Source of the DNA: JAYZDF01 sp036337945
GTDB taxonomy: Bacteria > Myxococcota > Kuafuiibacteriia > Kuafuiibacteriales > Kuafuiibacteriaceae
Direction: 5' to 3'
DNA: 64,000 nucleotides
Assembly: GCA_036337945.1 (NCBI GenBank)
Contig: JAYZDF010000089.1
Location: forward strand, 34,189-98,188
Shown here: positions 1 to 7,987 of the stretch, piece by piece
Layout of the letters: each line of letters opens with the position of its first letter
How positions within the stretch are numbered: the stretch's first letter is position 1
Program-made: the position numbers and the translations under genes
Notes under the pieces: generated by a model
Database searches by the model: none
What the model saw: the letters and a program-made list of their open reading frames with translations, nothing else
Told to the model about the DNA's origin: nothing

Positions 1-45
1 CCGACAGTTTTTACCGTGAGTCTCAATTGCTTTGGGAGCAATAGG

Positions 46-942
46 ATGAACGAAACCTCAAAATTTCAAGCTTGGGTACTCGCGTGTAGACCAGCGACAC
101 TCACCGCCGCCTTCGTTCCAGTATCAGTCGGAGCCGCAGTATCTTATTCTCATCAATCGTTTGAGCTTTTACCGGTCCTAGCGGCTCTCTTTGGAGCGTT
201 CGCGATACAAATAGGTACAAACTTCGCAAACGATGTCTTCGACTTTAAGAAAGGAGCCGACAATAGCGACCGTTTGGGCCCGACTCGAGCAGTAGAAGCC
301 GGACTCATATCGGCGAAAGAGATGACTTTAGGAATGGTCGTAGCGTTTGCGATTGCCGCTCTCTTTGGGGTGTACCTCATCACCGAAGCTGGCGTAGCCA
401 TCCTCATTTTGGGTATCATTTCTATACTTTCGGGAATTGCGTACACCGGAGGCCCCTATCCGCTTGCCTACAATGGATTAGGCGATATTTTCGTATTCAT
501 CTTTTTTGGGTTCGTGGCCGTTTGCGGAACCTGTTACGTGCAAGGTCAGATCATCCCAGCAACCGCGTGGGCAGCATCAATCCCCATCGGTGCACTCGCA
601 ACCGCAATCCTCGTGGTCAATAACGTTCGGGACCGTCATACTGATGTGGTTGCGAATAAGAGGACACTCATTGTTCGCTTTGGCCGGCGATTCGGAGTGG
701 CCGAATATATAGTCCTAATGCTTATGGCCTATCTCACGCCAATATGGCTTCTATTTCGTGAGTCTTCCTCGCCGAATTACAGTTTATTATTGCCACTGTT
801 AACGCTTCCGTGGGCCGGAAAACTAACGAAAGATGTCATTCAACTAGAGGGCAAGCCGCTGAATGCGACCCTTGCTAGTACAGCGAAACTTCTTCTTCTT
901 TTCGGCCTCATCTGGACTTACGGGCTTTCTTCAGTGCACTGA
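46..942 (+). CDS. menA: 1,4-dihydroxy-2-naphthoate polyprenyltransferase (MenA)
   Basis: This is an integral-membrane UbiA-family prenyltransferase that joins a polyprenyl chain to 1,4-dihydroxy-2-naphthoate in menaquinone synthesis. The Asp-rich prenyl-diphosphate site NFANDVFDFKKGAD is at about residues 59-72, followed by ADNSDRLGPTRAV, typical of MenA rather than UbiA. The rest is a series of hydrophobic helices, and the length of about 298 residues is normal. I chose the ATG at 46 because GGGAG lies 8 bases upstream; an in-frame GTG at 16 has no such site. It is at the left edge of the window, so its upstream context is unseen. The pilin-like gene follows after 94 bp. The family assignment is confident; the exact substrate is inferred from the family. 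Confidence 0.9.
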   Translation: MNETSKFQAWVLACRPATLTAAFVPVSVGAAVSYSHQSFELLPVLAALFGAFAIQIGTNFANDVFDFKKGADNSDRLGPTRAVEAGLISAKEMTLGMVVAFAIAALFGVYLITEAGVAILILGIISILSGIAYTGGPYPLAYNGLGDIFVFIFFGFVAVCGTCYVQGQIIPATAWAASIPIGALATAILVVNNVRDRHTDVVANKRTLIVRFGRRFGVAEYIVLMLMAYLTPIWLLFRESSSPNYSLLLPLLTLPWAGKLTKDVIQLEGKPLNATLASTAKLLLLFGLIWTYGLSSVH

Positions 943-1036
943 GGGAGTAAAGCACCGAAAATCCTTATCATTTCAGAAGATTTTTGTGGGAAAGACTTGC
1001 GTGCGGACCGCTATCCAGAGTTTAATACACGTGGTT

Positions 1037-1612
1037 ATGAACCGTCACTGTCCTCGCCAAGCAGGCTTCACGCTTATTGAGGTCATGATATCCGTGGCTA
1101 TCGTTGCTATTCTCGCCAGCATCGCGATACCGAACTTTATTAACTACCAACTTAGAGTAAAGACATCCGAAGCACGAACGCTCGTAGGCAATATAGTCAC
1201 GACACAAAACTCGTTTGCTGCAGAATTCGAAGGCTACGCAAGTATTGACGTAGGCAATCCCGCAACGCCGCCAGGCATTGGAAAACGTAATTGGGACCGT
1301 GTCGAGTGTGACACGAACTGTGACCGAGATAATCTCGCAGCTTGTAGCGCTTTCGACTGTATTGGTTTTGAACCACCCGCCCCCGTTTACTTTCAGTATT
1401 ATTCACCAGGGACAATCTCTCAGGCGGGTATCGCTTCGGAGTTTGCGGTGGGGGCTGTAGGCGACCTTGATGGCGACAGTCGACAATCGTCCTTCTGTTT
1501 TCAGTCGAGCAACAACGGTTCTGGTTTTGGTGCTATCACAGTACCCCAAACGGCTTGTCAGGCGGGTGTTGAGTCAACTGTTCTTCACAACTGTAATCCG
1601 GCCAACTTCTAA
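1037..1612 (+). CDS. Type IV pilin-like protein
   Basis: The protein has 191 residues. Its N-terminus is a classic type III (prepilin) signal: a short basic leader MNRHCPRQAG, then FTLIEV, which is cut by prepilin peptidase after the Gly and methylated on Phe. The Glu at mature position 5 is present and a hydrophobic alpha-1 helix follows (about residues 12-35). The C-terminal part contains six or more cysteines that could form disulfides, and a GDLDGD motif as seen in several deltaproteobacterial pilins. It could be the major pilin PilA or a minor pilin/type II pseudopilin; no pilus assembly genes are nearby to decide. An in-frame GTG at 1031 is an alternative start. The stop overlaps the convergent transporter stop by 4 bases. 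Confidence 0.85.
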   Translation: MNRHCPRQAGFTLIEVMISVAIVAILASIAIPNFINYQLRVKTSEARTLVGNIVTTQNSFAAEFEGYASIDVGNPATPPGIGKRNWDRVECDTNCDRDNLAACSAFDCIGFEPPAPVYFQYYSPGTISQAGIASEFAVGAVGDLDGDSRQSSFCFQSSNNGSGFGAITVPQTACQAGVESTVLHNCNPANF

Positions 1613-2967
1613 GTAAATAGAAACAGGCCCAGTATAAACCAGACACCGCTAAAGACCATAACCGCAGTCGTGTAACCAATAATATCTCGCGCCTTCACAC
1701 CTGTAATGCCAAGCAACGGCAGCGCCCAAAATGGCTGAAGCATATTTGACCATTGGTCCCCGTAGGCAACGGCCATCACGGCCTTGGATAACGGGATCTG
1801 AAGCTCCGCCGCAGCCTGGACCGCTATAGGGCCTTGCACAGCCCACTGTCCGCCTCCACTAGGAACAAAGAAATTGATAAGTCCTGCGACAAAAAATGTA
1901 ACGATGCTATACCCGGTCGCGCTACCGATACCCGCTGCCCAAGATGCGAAGAGAGAAGCAAGACCAGTCGTTTTCATCATTCCCATAATGCCCGCATATA
2001 GCGGAAATTGGAGGATAATGCCGGCGCAGCCACTTACAGCCTGACTCACAGCACGTACATACGCTTTGGGTGTACCATGAAGCGCGATTCCTAGAGTGAG
2101 GAGCGTCATATTGATGATATTGGGATTCAACTTTCCTAGGCCATTATCTCGATAATAGAAAAACAGTGCCGCAATCGCTGGAACGAGCAAAGCGGCCGAA
2201 ACCCATTTACTCTGTTCTAGTTTTTCTGAGAAGTTTCTTGGTGTTTCGATGGATTCAGAAGCGAATTCGTTAGCCTCCGGAAAAGATTCGATGGTCTGAC
2301 TTCCGCCTGGCGCGGGCATCAGAAAGTAAACAATGAGCGGTACCAAAAATAAAAGCCCGCCAGACACAAATAAGTTCATCGTGCTGAAAATGGTATCGAA
2401 GGTAGAAACCGGTTCGACAGTTGCGGCCATTTTCGGGCCCAACAATTCGACCAGGTCTTTGTTCGTAGTCACCTTGAGAGGTGCACTTCCAGATAAGCCC
2501 CCATGCCAAATCATCAGTCCGGTATATCCTGCGGCTGCCAGCAAGGGATAATGGACAACGATTCCGCGCTCCTTACATCTGTGCCCCATCTGGCGCGCCA
2601 GTAACGCGCCAACAATCAACCCCAAGCCCCAATTAAAGAGACTGGTAGAGAGCGCGATAAATGCGACCAATGCGCCCGCAACCCGTGCGGAACCGGCTAA
2701 GTCTACTGCTCGATTGATTAGACGGCGGACAACCGGGGCGCTTGCGAGGGCGTGTCCAGTGACCAATACCAAACACATTTGCATGGAAAAGCGTAAAAGG
2801 GACCAGATCCCTCCGTGCCAAGCTTGAATGACTTCAGAAGCGTTGGATGTTGTCAGGATCAAGCAAAGAAGCGCTGTGGTCGCAGTCAACGCAATCGCTA
2901 AAACAAACGGGTCAGGTGTAATTGTCCGAAAAAACTTAGCGAGTCTCTCTCCAAATTCCTGAATCAT
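1609..2967 (-). CDS. atoE: Short-chain fatty acid transporter, AtoE family
   Basis: This is a polytopic membrane protein of about 452 residues with roughly a dozen hydrophobic helices. The motifs NWGLGLIVGALLAR, WHGGLSGSAPLKV and FVPSGGGQWAVQGP match the AtoE/ScFAT family (TIGR00366-like), which takes up short-chain fatty acids such as acetoacetate or butyrate. The start is taken as the ATG at 2967; an in-frame TTG lies five codons upstream. It stands alone, convergent with the pilin-like gene, and no acetoacetate CoA-transferase genes are adjacent. The family call is secure and the substrate is inferred. Confidence 0.85.
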   Translation of the reverse strand: MIQEFGERLAKFFRTITPDPFVLAIALTATTALLCLILTTSNASEVIQAWHGGIWSLLRFSMQMCLVLVTGHALASAPVVRRLINRAVDLAGSARVAGALVAFIALSTSLFNWGLGLIVGALLARQMGHRCKERGIVVHYPLLAAAGYTGLMIWHGGLSGSAPLKVTTNKDLVELLGPKMAATVEPVSTFDTIFSTMNLFVSGGLLFLVPLIVYFLMPAPGGSQTIESFPEANEFASESIETPRNFSEKLEQSKWVSAALLVPAIAALFFYYRDNGLGKLNPNIINMTLLTLGIALHGTPKAYVRAVSQAVSGCAGIILQFPLYAGIMGMMKTTGLASLFASWAAGIGSATGYSIVTFFVAGLINFFVPSGGGQWAVQGPIAVQAAAELQIPLSKAVMAVAYGDQWSNMLQPFWALPLLGITGVKARDIIGYTTAVMVFSGVWFILGLFLFT

Positions 2968-3055
2968 ACTTGCGACAAACAAACATTGTTCAATCGAAAT
3001 TACAATCTAAGGCAAAATCAGGTGAGAGGATGACTTGAAGGAAAACTTTGAGGAT

Positions 3056-3088
3056 GGCGGGCGCTACGAAATGATTCGTAGCGCCGCC
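3056..3088 (-). terminator. Stem-loop after the lipoprotein gene
   Basis: An 11-bp perfect stem (3060-3070 with 3075-3085) closes a four-base ATGA loop and extends by three more pairs past a bulged base. It lies 15 bases after the stop of the minus-strand lipoprotein gene. The minus-strand sequence after it has only a short GTTTT run, so it may terminate poorly or act as a 3' stabilising hairpin. Confidence 0.55.
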
Positions 3089-3103
3089 GAGGCGTTGTGG
3101 ATA

Positions 3104-4432
3104 TTACTCAGCTGCGTAAACCGCAACTTCACCGATGTCAGTGATCAACGGCGCAACCATGCTCATCTGCGTATTTTCGACACGAAACCGCATCCAAGAA
3201 GCGACTTGTCCCATAGATGCTGAGGTGTCAAAGCTGACGAGAGCACTCACTTCGTCGCTGCCTCCGTTTCCACCACAAAACCGGCCTTTTTGAACCCAGT
3301 CTCCGTCACCGCTCATCTGAGCACTCCCTACACTGTCATAGGCTTGAGGTGAGAACTCCAAAACAATACAGGCGGAATATGAGTTCGACACGACCGAGTT
3401 GAGCAGGCCAGCGTCAGTCACTAGGCTCCCTAGCGGCAGCTGTACATAGACCGCTTGCGCAGGGGACATGAGCGATAATCGCGTGGATGGCAGGCCATCG
3501 GTAGCGGCAGAGCCGTCAATGGATTCAGCTCCCGACTCGGTGATAGCCCATACGCCTGAGGTCATAATTGGCTGTCGGTCCATAGCAGGATTCTCGAATA
3601 CGCCTTCAACAGTAAACGCGGTTCGCCAATTCATCTCCCGGCCATTCCCTTGAACATAGGCCGCAAAATTCCCCATATCAGAATAGAATGTGTACAAAGA
3701 GAAAGCTGAAACATCTAAAGATAGCCGGTCGCTCATTGCCTCTTCGTTACAACCACCCAACGTAGAATTTTCTCCGTCGAAACATCGCTGAACCAAACGC
3801 GAGCCACCGCCGCGAATCTCTACCCGATAGGTGGTATCTACTGATGCTGTGCCAGCAGCCGTACTTCGATTCCAGGCAAAATTTACATTGCCTGACATTC
3901 CGGCGTTTGACACATCTGCGATTGCATTAGCGTCCCAAAGGTTCAGTTCTCCTGGATCCCAAGTCTTGTCCGTCTGCTGATAAGTGTAATCATTGGTAAA
4001 CACACCCGCATTTCCGAGCATATCGTTCGGGTCTTTGACGACAATAACGACGTTCGAACCTTCTACAAGACCCATCTCGTCCATGACGCCGCTTTGTCCG
4101 GCAATATCGGCGCCTTTAAAATCCATCGAGAATCGGCCTTCCATATCGGTTGTCGTTTTTGAAACTAGACCTACTTCCAAATCCAAGCCAGGGTATCCGC
4201 AGTCGACCGCGTCGCAGTCGAACAGATCGTCAACGTCCGGGCGCAGCAACTTTGCGGGGTGGAAATACCTAACCACCTTCACCTCGGCACCGACCAAAGG
4301 GTCTCCGTCGGCAGTTACCGCTCGCCCTTCGGCATAAAATGTCGATTCTGGGTCAATTGTCGGGTTGGTGCAGGCCATTGCAAGACCAGCTGTGAATGCC
4401 AAAAGTGGCAGTTGAAACATCTTAGACTTCAT
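3104..4432 (-). CDS. Lipoprotein with carboxypeptidase-regulatory-like domain
   Basis: The protein has 442 residues. A signal peptide ends in the lipobox LAMAC, giving lipidated Cys21. Residues of about 30-110 form a carboxypeptidase-regulatory-like (beta-sandwich) module: AEGRAVTADGDPLVGAEVKVV, later a TTTDMEGRFSMDF strand pair. The remainder is beta-rich and unrecognised, with aromatic and Asp/Asn-rich loops. It is expected in the periplasm or at the outer membrane surface. Translation should be strong because GGAGG sits just before the ATG. It is monocistronic, flanked by its own promoter at 4487-4515 and a stem-loop at its end. Function unknown; a surface or adhesion role is only a guess. 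Confidence 0.8.
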   Translation of the reverse strand: MKSKMFQLPLLAFTAGLAMACTNPTIDPESTFYAEGRAVTADGDPLVGAEVKVVRYFHPAKLLRPDVDDLFDCDAVDCGYPGLDLEVGLVSKTTTDMEGRFSMDFKGADIAGQSGVMDEMGLVEGSNVVIVVKDPNDMLGNAGVFTNDYTYQQTDKTWDPGELNLWDANAIADVSNAGMSGNVNFAWNRSTAAGTASVDTTYRVEIRGGGSRLVQRCFDGENSTLGGCNEEAMSDRLSLDVSAFSLYTFYSDMGNFAAYVQGNGREMNWRTAFTVEGVFENPAMDRQPIMTSGVWAITESGAESIDGSAATDGLPSTRLSLMSPAQAVYVQLPLGSLVTDAGLLNSVVSNSYSACIVLEFSPQAYDSVGSAQMSGDGDWVQKGRFCGGNGGSDEVSALVSFDTSASMGQVASWMRFRVENTQMSMVAPLITDIGEVAVYAAE

Positions 4433-4486
4433 AATTCCTCCTCAGAAGGTCGTACGGACATCAACACGTGACCGAAGTTCAGTCAA

Positions 4487-4515
4487 TCTATAGACCCTCT
4501 AAATGGAGGGTTCAA
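4487..4515 (-). promoter_or_regulatory. Sigma-70-type promoter with a dyad in its spacer
   Basis: On the minus strand TTGAAC (4510-4515) and TATAGA (4487-4492) are separated by exactly 17 bases. The spacer and last -35 bases hold the inverted repeat ACCCTC-N6-GAGGGT (4494-4511). Transcription would start about 47 bases before the ATG of the lipoprotein gene ending at 3104. The promoter is a sequence match only; the dyad is a candidate repressor operator. Confidence 0.55.
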
Positions 4516-4604
4516 TCAAATGTGACCGCTGGCACAACAGAAAAATCAAAGTGACGAACTTAGACTAGATACTGAAAATCATGAAACAATTCGCAGTGGG
4601 TTTA

Positions 4605-4988
4605 TTATCTCGTTCTACGAGCTAAAGCCGCGCGTAAGGTAGAGAAGAGTGTTTGCGCTGCTTCTAGTCGACCCGTAAGGCTCGCAAATTCACTGTCGTG
4701 ACCAGCTTCTTCGAGTACCTTCATCCGCTCCCGAGCGCTTTCGAGACGCGCAGTGACCTGCTCCAGCTGGCGAGCAAGTTCAGGCGCTGCTTCTTCGTCA
4801 CGACTCTCTCTGCCTACGTTCTTTCGTAATTGAGCTAAACTCATAGCGAGTTCACCATCAGTCACATCTCGACCTTCGAGTTGGCACAACAGATGTTCAT
4901 ACTTTTCGAAAGCTCCCACTAACGAGTGACGCTCCAAAGAAAACGTCTGAGCCCAATTTTCGAGCTCGGCCTGGGTCTGTGTCTTCAT
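4605..4988 (-). CDS. Small helical protein of unknown function (secretion-like cluster)
   Basis: The protein has about 127 residues from the ATG at 4988 (MKTQTQAELENW). It is predicted to be almost wholly helical, rich in Glu, Arg, Leu and Ala with heptad-like spacing, so probably coiled-coil. It has no signal peptide and no recognised domain. It is the last gene of a minus-strand run and starts 4 bases after the stop of the preceding 98-residue gene, so the two are probably coupled. An in-frame ORF extends 13 codons further upstream but would overlap that gene. Position and composition suggest a partner in the putative secretion-like cluster; this is inference. Confidence 0.65.
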   Translation of the reverse strand: MKTQTQAELENWAQTFSLERHSLVGAFEKYEHLLCQLEGRDVTDGELAMSLAQLRKNVGRESRDEEAAPELARQLEQVTARLESARERMKVLEEAGHDSEFASLTGRLEAAQTLFSTLRAALARRTR

Positions 4989-4992
4989 TGTT

Positions 4993-5289
4993 TCAGATCT
5001 CGTTTGAGACTCTTCGTAGTAACTCAACCAACTTATTGGAAGCTTCGACCCGCTTGAGGTGCTCCTGTGCCGTTAAATTCTCAGTAGAATTTCTTACAGC
5101 CTGGATCTGGTCGGCAAGCATCTTTAGTCGGTTTTCACGCTCTGCTTTTGGCCAATTCATAAGCTCAGCAATCGCACCGGTGACCTCATCAATTCCTTCG
5201 GTGATCTCTTTTTCGTTTGCTTGCTTCTGAGTACTACGCCGGGAAGGAACACCGTTCGCGCGGCCTAACAAAAATGGGGCTTTGGTCAT
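4993..5289 (-). CDS. Small helical protein, 98 residues, unknown
   Basis: The protein has a basic N-terminal stretch (RANGVPSRRSTQKQ) followed by about 70 residues of predicted amphipathic helix ending LVELLRRVSNEI. It has no signal peptide, cysteine or known motif. It lies 11 bases after the 136-residue gene and 4 bases before the next start. Small helical proteins next to a TPR protein are common in type III secretion loci (needle, rod or chaperone subunits), but no needle signature is visible, so no function is assigned. Confidence 0.65.
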   Translation of the reverse strand: MTKAPFLLGRANGVPSRRSTQKQANEKEITEGIDEVTGAIAELMNWPKAERENRLKMLADQIQAVRNSTENLTAQEHLKRVEASNKLVELLRRVSNEI

Positions 5290-5300
5290 CGATAATGAGC

Positions 5301-5711
5301 CTAAAACGAAAGGATGTATGCAGCCAGATCCACGATCTCTTTCGACGTATTTGCGGGAATTCCGGTTTGTCTCGCTAACCTTTGAGCCTTCAATTCGCGA
5401 ATCTCTGGAGAAACTTGGGAATCGAGTTCTTTTTCTGAGGACATCATCTGAAGCTGTGGTGCTGCCGCAGCCTGTTTGGTCCCGTAGTAAGACTCAGCGA
5501 GGTCGGAAAGTCCGGCCATGAGCGTAGCCGTTAGCGGACTAGAAGCAGCGGGCTTTTGGCTCTGGGCGACCTGGGAGGCCAATTGATCCACGGGCGCGGA
5601 TACAGGAGCCTGTGCTTGAGCCTTGGTGGCTGCACCCGTTGATTGCGACTGGATCGGCGTAGAAATTTGCGCAGCTGAAGTCGTCTGAGTTCCTGATTTA
5701 ATTTTCGCCAT
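5301..5711 (-). CDS. Low-complexity N-terminus protein of unknown function
   Basis: The protein has 136 residues. Residues 1-60 are rich in Ser, Thr, Gln, Ala and Pro and look disordered. The C-terminal 80 residues are more ordered (LTATLMAGLSDLAESYYG, then SPEIRELKAQRLARQTGIP). Such a disordered, polar N-terminus is common in substrates of type III-like export, but it is not diagnostic. The ATG at 5711 is preferred because GGGAG lies upstream; a GTG at 5735 gives an eight-residue extension. It sits between the TPR gene and the 98-residue gene on the same strand. Confidence 0.6.
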   Translation of the reverse strand: MAKIKSGTQTTSAAQISTPIQSQSTGAATKAQAQAPVSAPVDQLASQVAQSQKPAASSPLTATLMAGLSDLAESYYGTKQAAAAPQLQMMSSEKELDSQVSPEIRELKAQRLARQTGIPANTSKEIVDLAAYILSF

Positions 5712-5798
5712 GGCGTACTGGTCTCCCGTTTTCACCTTATCGACTGCTTGTCGATTCTGGTGCTAAAATGTATGCAAAAAACGACATTATGGCAAGCC

Positions 5799-6257
5799 CT
5801 AAGCAGCAAGGTAGGCCTCAATAGACCTTCGGCGGACCGGATCTTTGACTCTGGTACAGGCATCGGCGAGGTCAGCCCTCGCCTCAACTGTGCGCCCCAA
5901 TCGCAGCAATAATTCACCGCGCGCTAAAAAGGCTTCCGCCGCAACGTCAGCAAATTCGTCTACTTGCGCAGAAAGCTTAATGGATTTACCAAAGTAATCA
6001 AACGCTTCTTCTACATCGTTTTCGAGGGCAGCAGAATGTCCGTACATCAAATAATGCACGGATTTTTCTGGCTCTAAATCAATCAATACCCCAAATGCGG
6101 CCCTAGCCTGTTTCGGCTTGCCTTGCTTGAGTTTCGCCATTCCAAGAGCCCCCAGAGCTTTTCGTTCGCGCGGCGACAACCACGGGAAATCTCTGAATTC
6201 AATCTCACCTCTAATCAGGCGAGCGAGCTCCTTAGCTACATGACGAGGGTCGGCCAT
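5799..6257 (-). CDS. TPR protein resembling secretion chaperones
   Basis: The protein has 152 residues and consists of about three tetratricopeptide repeats: ALGMAKLKQGKPKQARAAF, YGHSAALENDVEEAFDYF and ARGELLLRLGRTVEARADL. The size, the all-TPR architecture and the neighbours resemble SycD/LcrH-type (class II) type III secretion chaperones. No signal peptide is present, so it is cytoplasmic. It lies 65 bases after the degenerate ATPase gene. TPR proteins are functionally diverse, so chaperone function is an inference from architecture and context only. Confidence 0.75.
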   Translation of the reverse strand: MADPRHVAKELARLIRGEIEFRDFPWLSPRERKALGALGMAKLKQGKPKQARAAFGVLIDLEPEKSVHYLMYGHSAALENDVEEAFDYFGKSIKLSAQVDEFADVAAEAFLARGELLLRLGRTVEARADLADACTRVKDPVRRRSIEAYLAA

Positions 6258-6322
6258 AACTATCTATCACTCAAAGAAACCCGTATCGGTGAGAATTGCA
6301 AGACTAGTGATAGTTCTGGAAT

Positions 6323-7987
6323 TCAAGGTTTTCTCCCTCTTTTTTGAGCTTGGAGGCTTGGCGTGCGTTCGTTCGATCGCCCGGGGCCTTCGCTCACGTG
6401 ATCTGAAGACGGCGCAAGTTGGTCGTCTATATCAATTTCAGCTTGATTGATAATCATCGTAGCTTGAGATTCATGTTGTACTTGCCCTCGCCGCGAGGAA
6501 AGACTCCCCTCGCCTTGTGAGACCTCTGGTAAATCAAGCTCTTCGCTAAAAGCCTCAGATTCATCCGCGAGATTGTACGTTCTCGAAGGCATATCGTCGA
6601 CAAACGGCTCGTCAGTGGCTTCTGATGACGCGCCAATCTCAGTATGAACTTCTTCATCCTCTTCGGAGAGATTTTGGGGGACGACCGGCGCCAACTCTTC
6701 TTCCTCCGCAAGATATTGCTCGTCTTGGTCCTCAATATCTTGCCCAGCAGGAGTATCCTGCCCCGGAGGAGTAATCTCATTACTAAGCTCTTCATCTCCA
6801 TTTGACGCTGCATCGAGAACCTCCCTCGCTTCGTCAATCACGGGAGTCTGCATTCGATCAGGCTCGATAATTTCCTGAAAAGATCGCTCTTCATTATCTA
6901 AAATAAACGCGTCGCTGACCCGCCGCTGTTCCACCGAAGTGACCAAGGGAGTCATCCCAAGTGGTTGGCTTTTCTCGTCTTCACTGCGCACTTCAAGGTC
7001 TTCCGCAGCAGAGTCAACGAGTTCGGGAGCGGTGGTCAATAAACGCTCACGAAGGTGAGAACCACGTAAATCAACCAAATACCCGGACGCAGACCTTTGC
7101 GCCAAAGCTCTAATGGTCAGTCGGTCTTGCCAGTATTGCGGTTCTCCTAAGGCTGTGACGCTTGCTCCATCGCAAAGAACCAAAAGATCGATACGAGAGG
7201 TAATCATTGATTCAATGCCCTTCAAGATCATGCCTGGCCGCACATAACTCAGATACGAAATCATCGAATTGATAGCCTCACTCATCGTCTTACCATCAAG
7301 CGCAATGAGGACTCGTGGAGGCAACATCAACATAGATGTGAGCGTGTCGGCGCTAGGGTCACAGGCTACAATAGCTTCGCCGAGATTTGCGTCTATATCA
7401 AATATTGCTTTGGATTCGATGATTTGAGCACGAGGATGATCTGAAGGCGTCCAAAAAGGATATTCTAACGCAAGTACATGATTTTGAGCTGCCCAGTAAT
7501 CGCCAATAGCGGCAAGGACTTGGCCTCTTACTCGGCTCCGAGTTCCTCCGACAACCACAATGTTCGCTCGGGTCTCGACACAAGCGATCAGAATTTTAGC
7601 AAGTCGCTCGTCAATAATGTCACTCCGTCGCAAACTCTCGAAGTTATGGTCCCCAAGCACCGGAAGCCTACGGGCGTTGAGTAGTGCGGACCTCGTATTT
7701 TCTTTTCCATCACAAATGGTGAGTAGCCAGCCACTTGGAAGCGCACCTCGAACGCAGTGGCAGGTTCGGCTAAGTGGCTGACCGATATCTTGCGCTATCT
7801 TTTTGAGCGCAGGTAAAAGCTGTGCTCCAGCAAATGGGCTATCTCTTTCTTCGAGGGTGCCATCTCGCCAAATCGACATAGGCGTGTTCTCTCGAATCAA
7901 AACCTCTGTGATCGAGTCATCACTCAATACTTCCTCAAGTGCGGTTCGTCCGTGCGATGCTATTTGCAAACCCGATTGTGAACTCAT
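6323..7987 (-). CDS. Degenerate CpaF/VirB11-like ATPase with long acidic tail
   Basis: The protein has 554 residues. Residues 10-330 follow the CpaF/TadA/VirB11 secretion ATPase plan: an N-terminal LEEVLSDDSITEVLI segment, then LIACVETRANIVVVGGT, the point where the nucleotide loop normally begins. Here the loop reads GGTRSRVRG instead of GGTGSGKTT, so the invariant Gly, Lys and Thr of Walker A are missing. The later RIIVGEVRG-like element has become RVLIALDGK. It is therefore probably an inactive structural homologue. Residues from about 340 are a disordered, strongly acidic tail, with basic residues only at the very end. It overlaps the upstream HEAT/cyclophilin gene by 4 bases (ATGA), so the two are co-translated. 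Confidence 0.7.
   Translation of the reverse strand: MSSQSGLQIASHGRTALEEVLSDDSITEVLIRENTPMSIWRDGTLEERDSPFAGAQLLPALKKIAQDIGQPLSRTCHCVRGALPSGWLLTICDGKENTRSALLNARRLPVLGDHNFESLRRSDIIDERLAKILIACVETRANIVVVGGTRSRVRGQVLAAIGDYWAAQNHVLALEYPFWTPSDHPRAQIIESKAIFDIDANLGEAIVACDPSADTLTSMLMLPPRVLIALDGKTMSEAINSMISYLSYVRPGMILKGIESMITSRIDLLVLCDGASVTALGEPQYWQDRLTIRALAQRSASGYLVDLRGSHLRERLLTTAPELVDSAAEDLEVRSEDEKSQPLGMTPLVTSVEQRRVSDAFILDNEERSFQEIIEPDRMQTPVIDEAREVLDAASNGDEELSNEITPPGQDTPAGQDIEDQDEQYLAEEEELAPVVPQNLSEEDEEVHTEIGASSEATDEPFVDDMPSRTYNLADESEAFSEELDLPEVSQGEGSLSSRRGQVQHESQATMIINQAEIDIDDQLAPSSDHVSEGPGRSNERTPSLQAQKRGRKP

Noticed and set aside
16..45. A GTG start that would lengthen MenA by ten residues
   Set aside because: The ATG at 46 has a good ribosome site and gives the normal family length.
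987..1001. A sigma-54-like TGG...TTGC pair upstream of the pilin-like gene
   Set aside because: The spacing between TGG and TTGC is one base shorter than the sigma-54 consensus and the CAC part is not matched; pilA is often sigma-54 dependent but this site does not support it.
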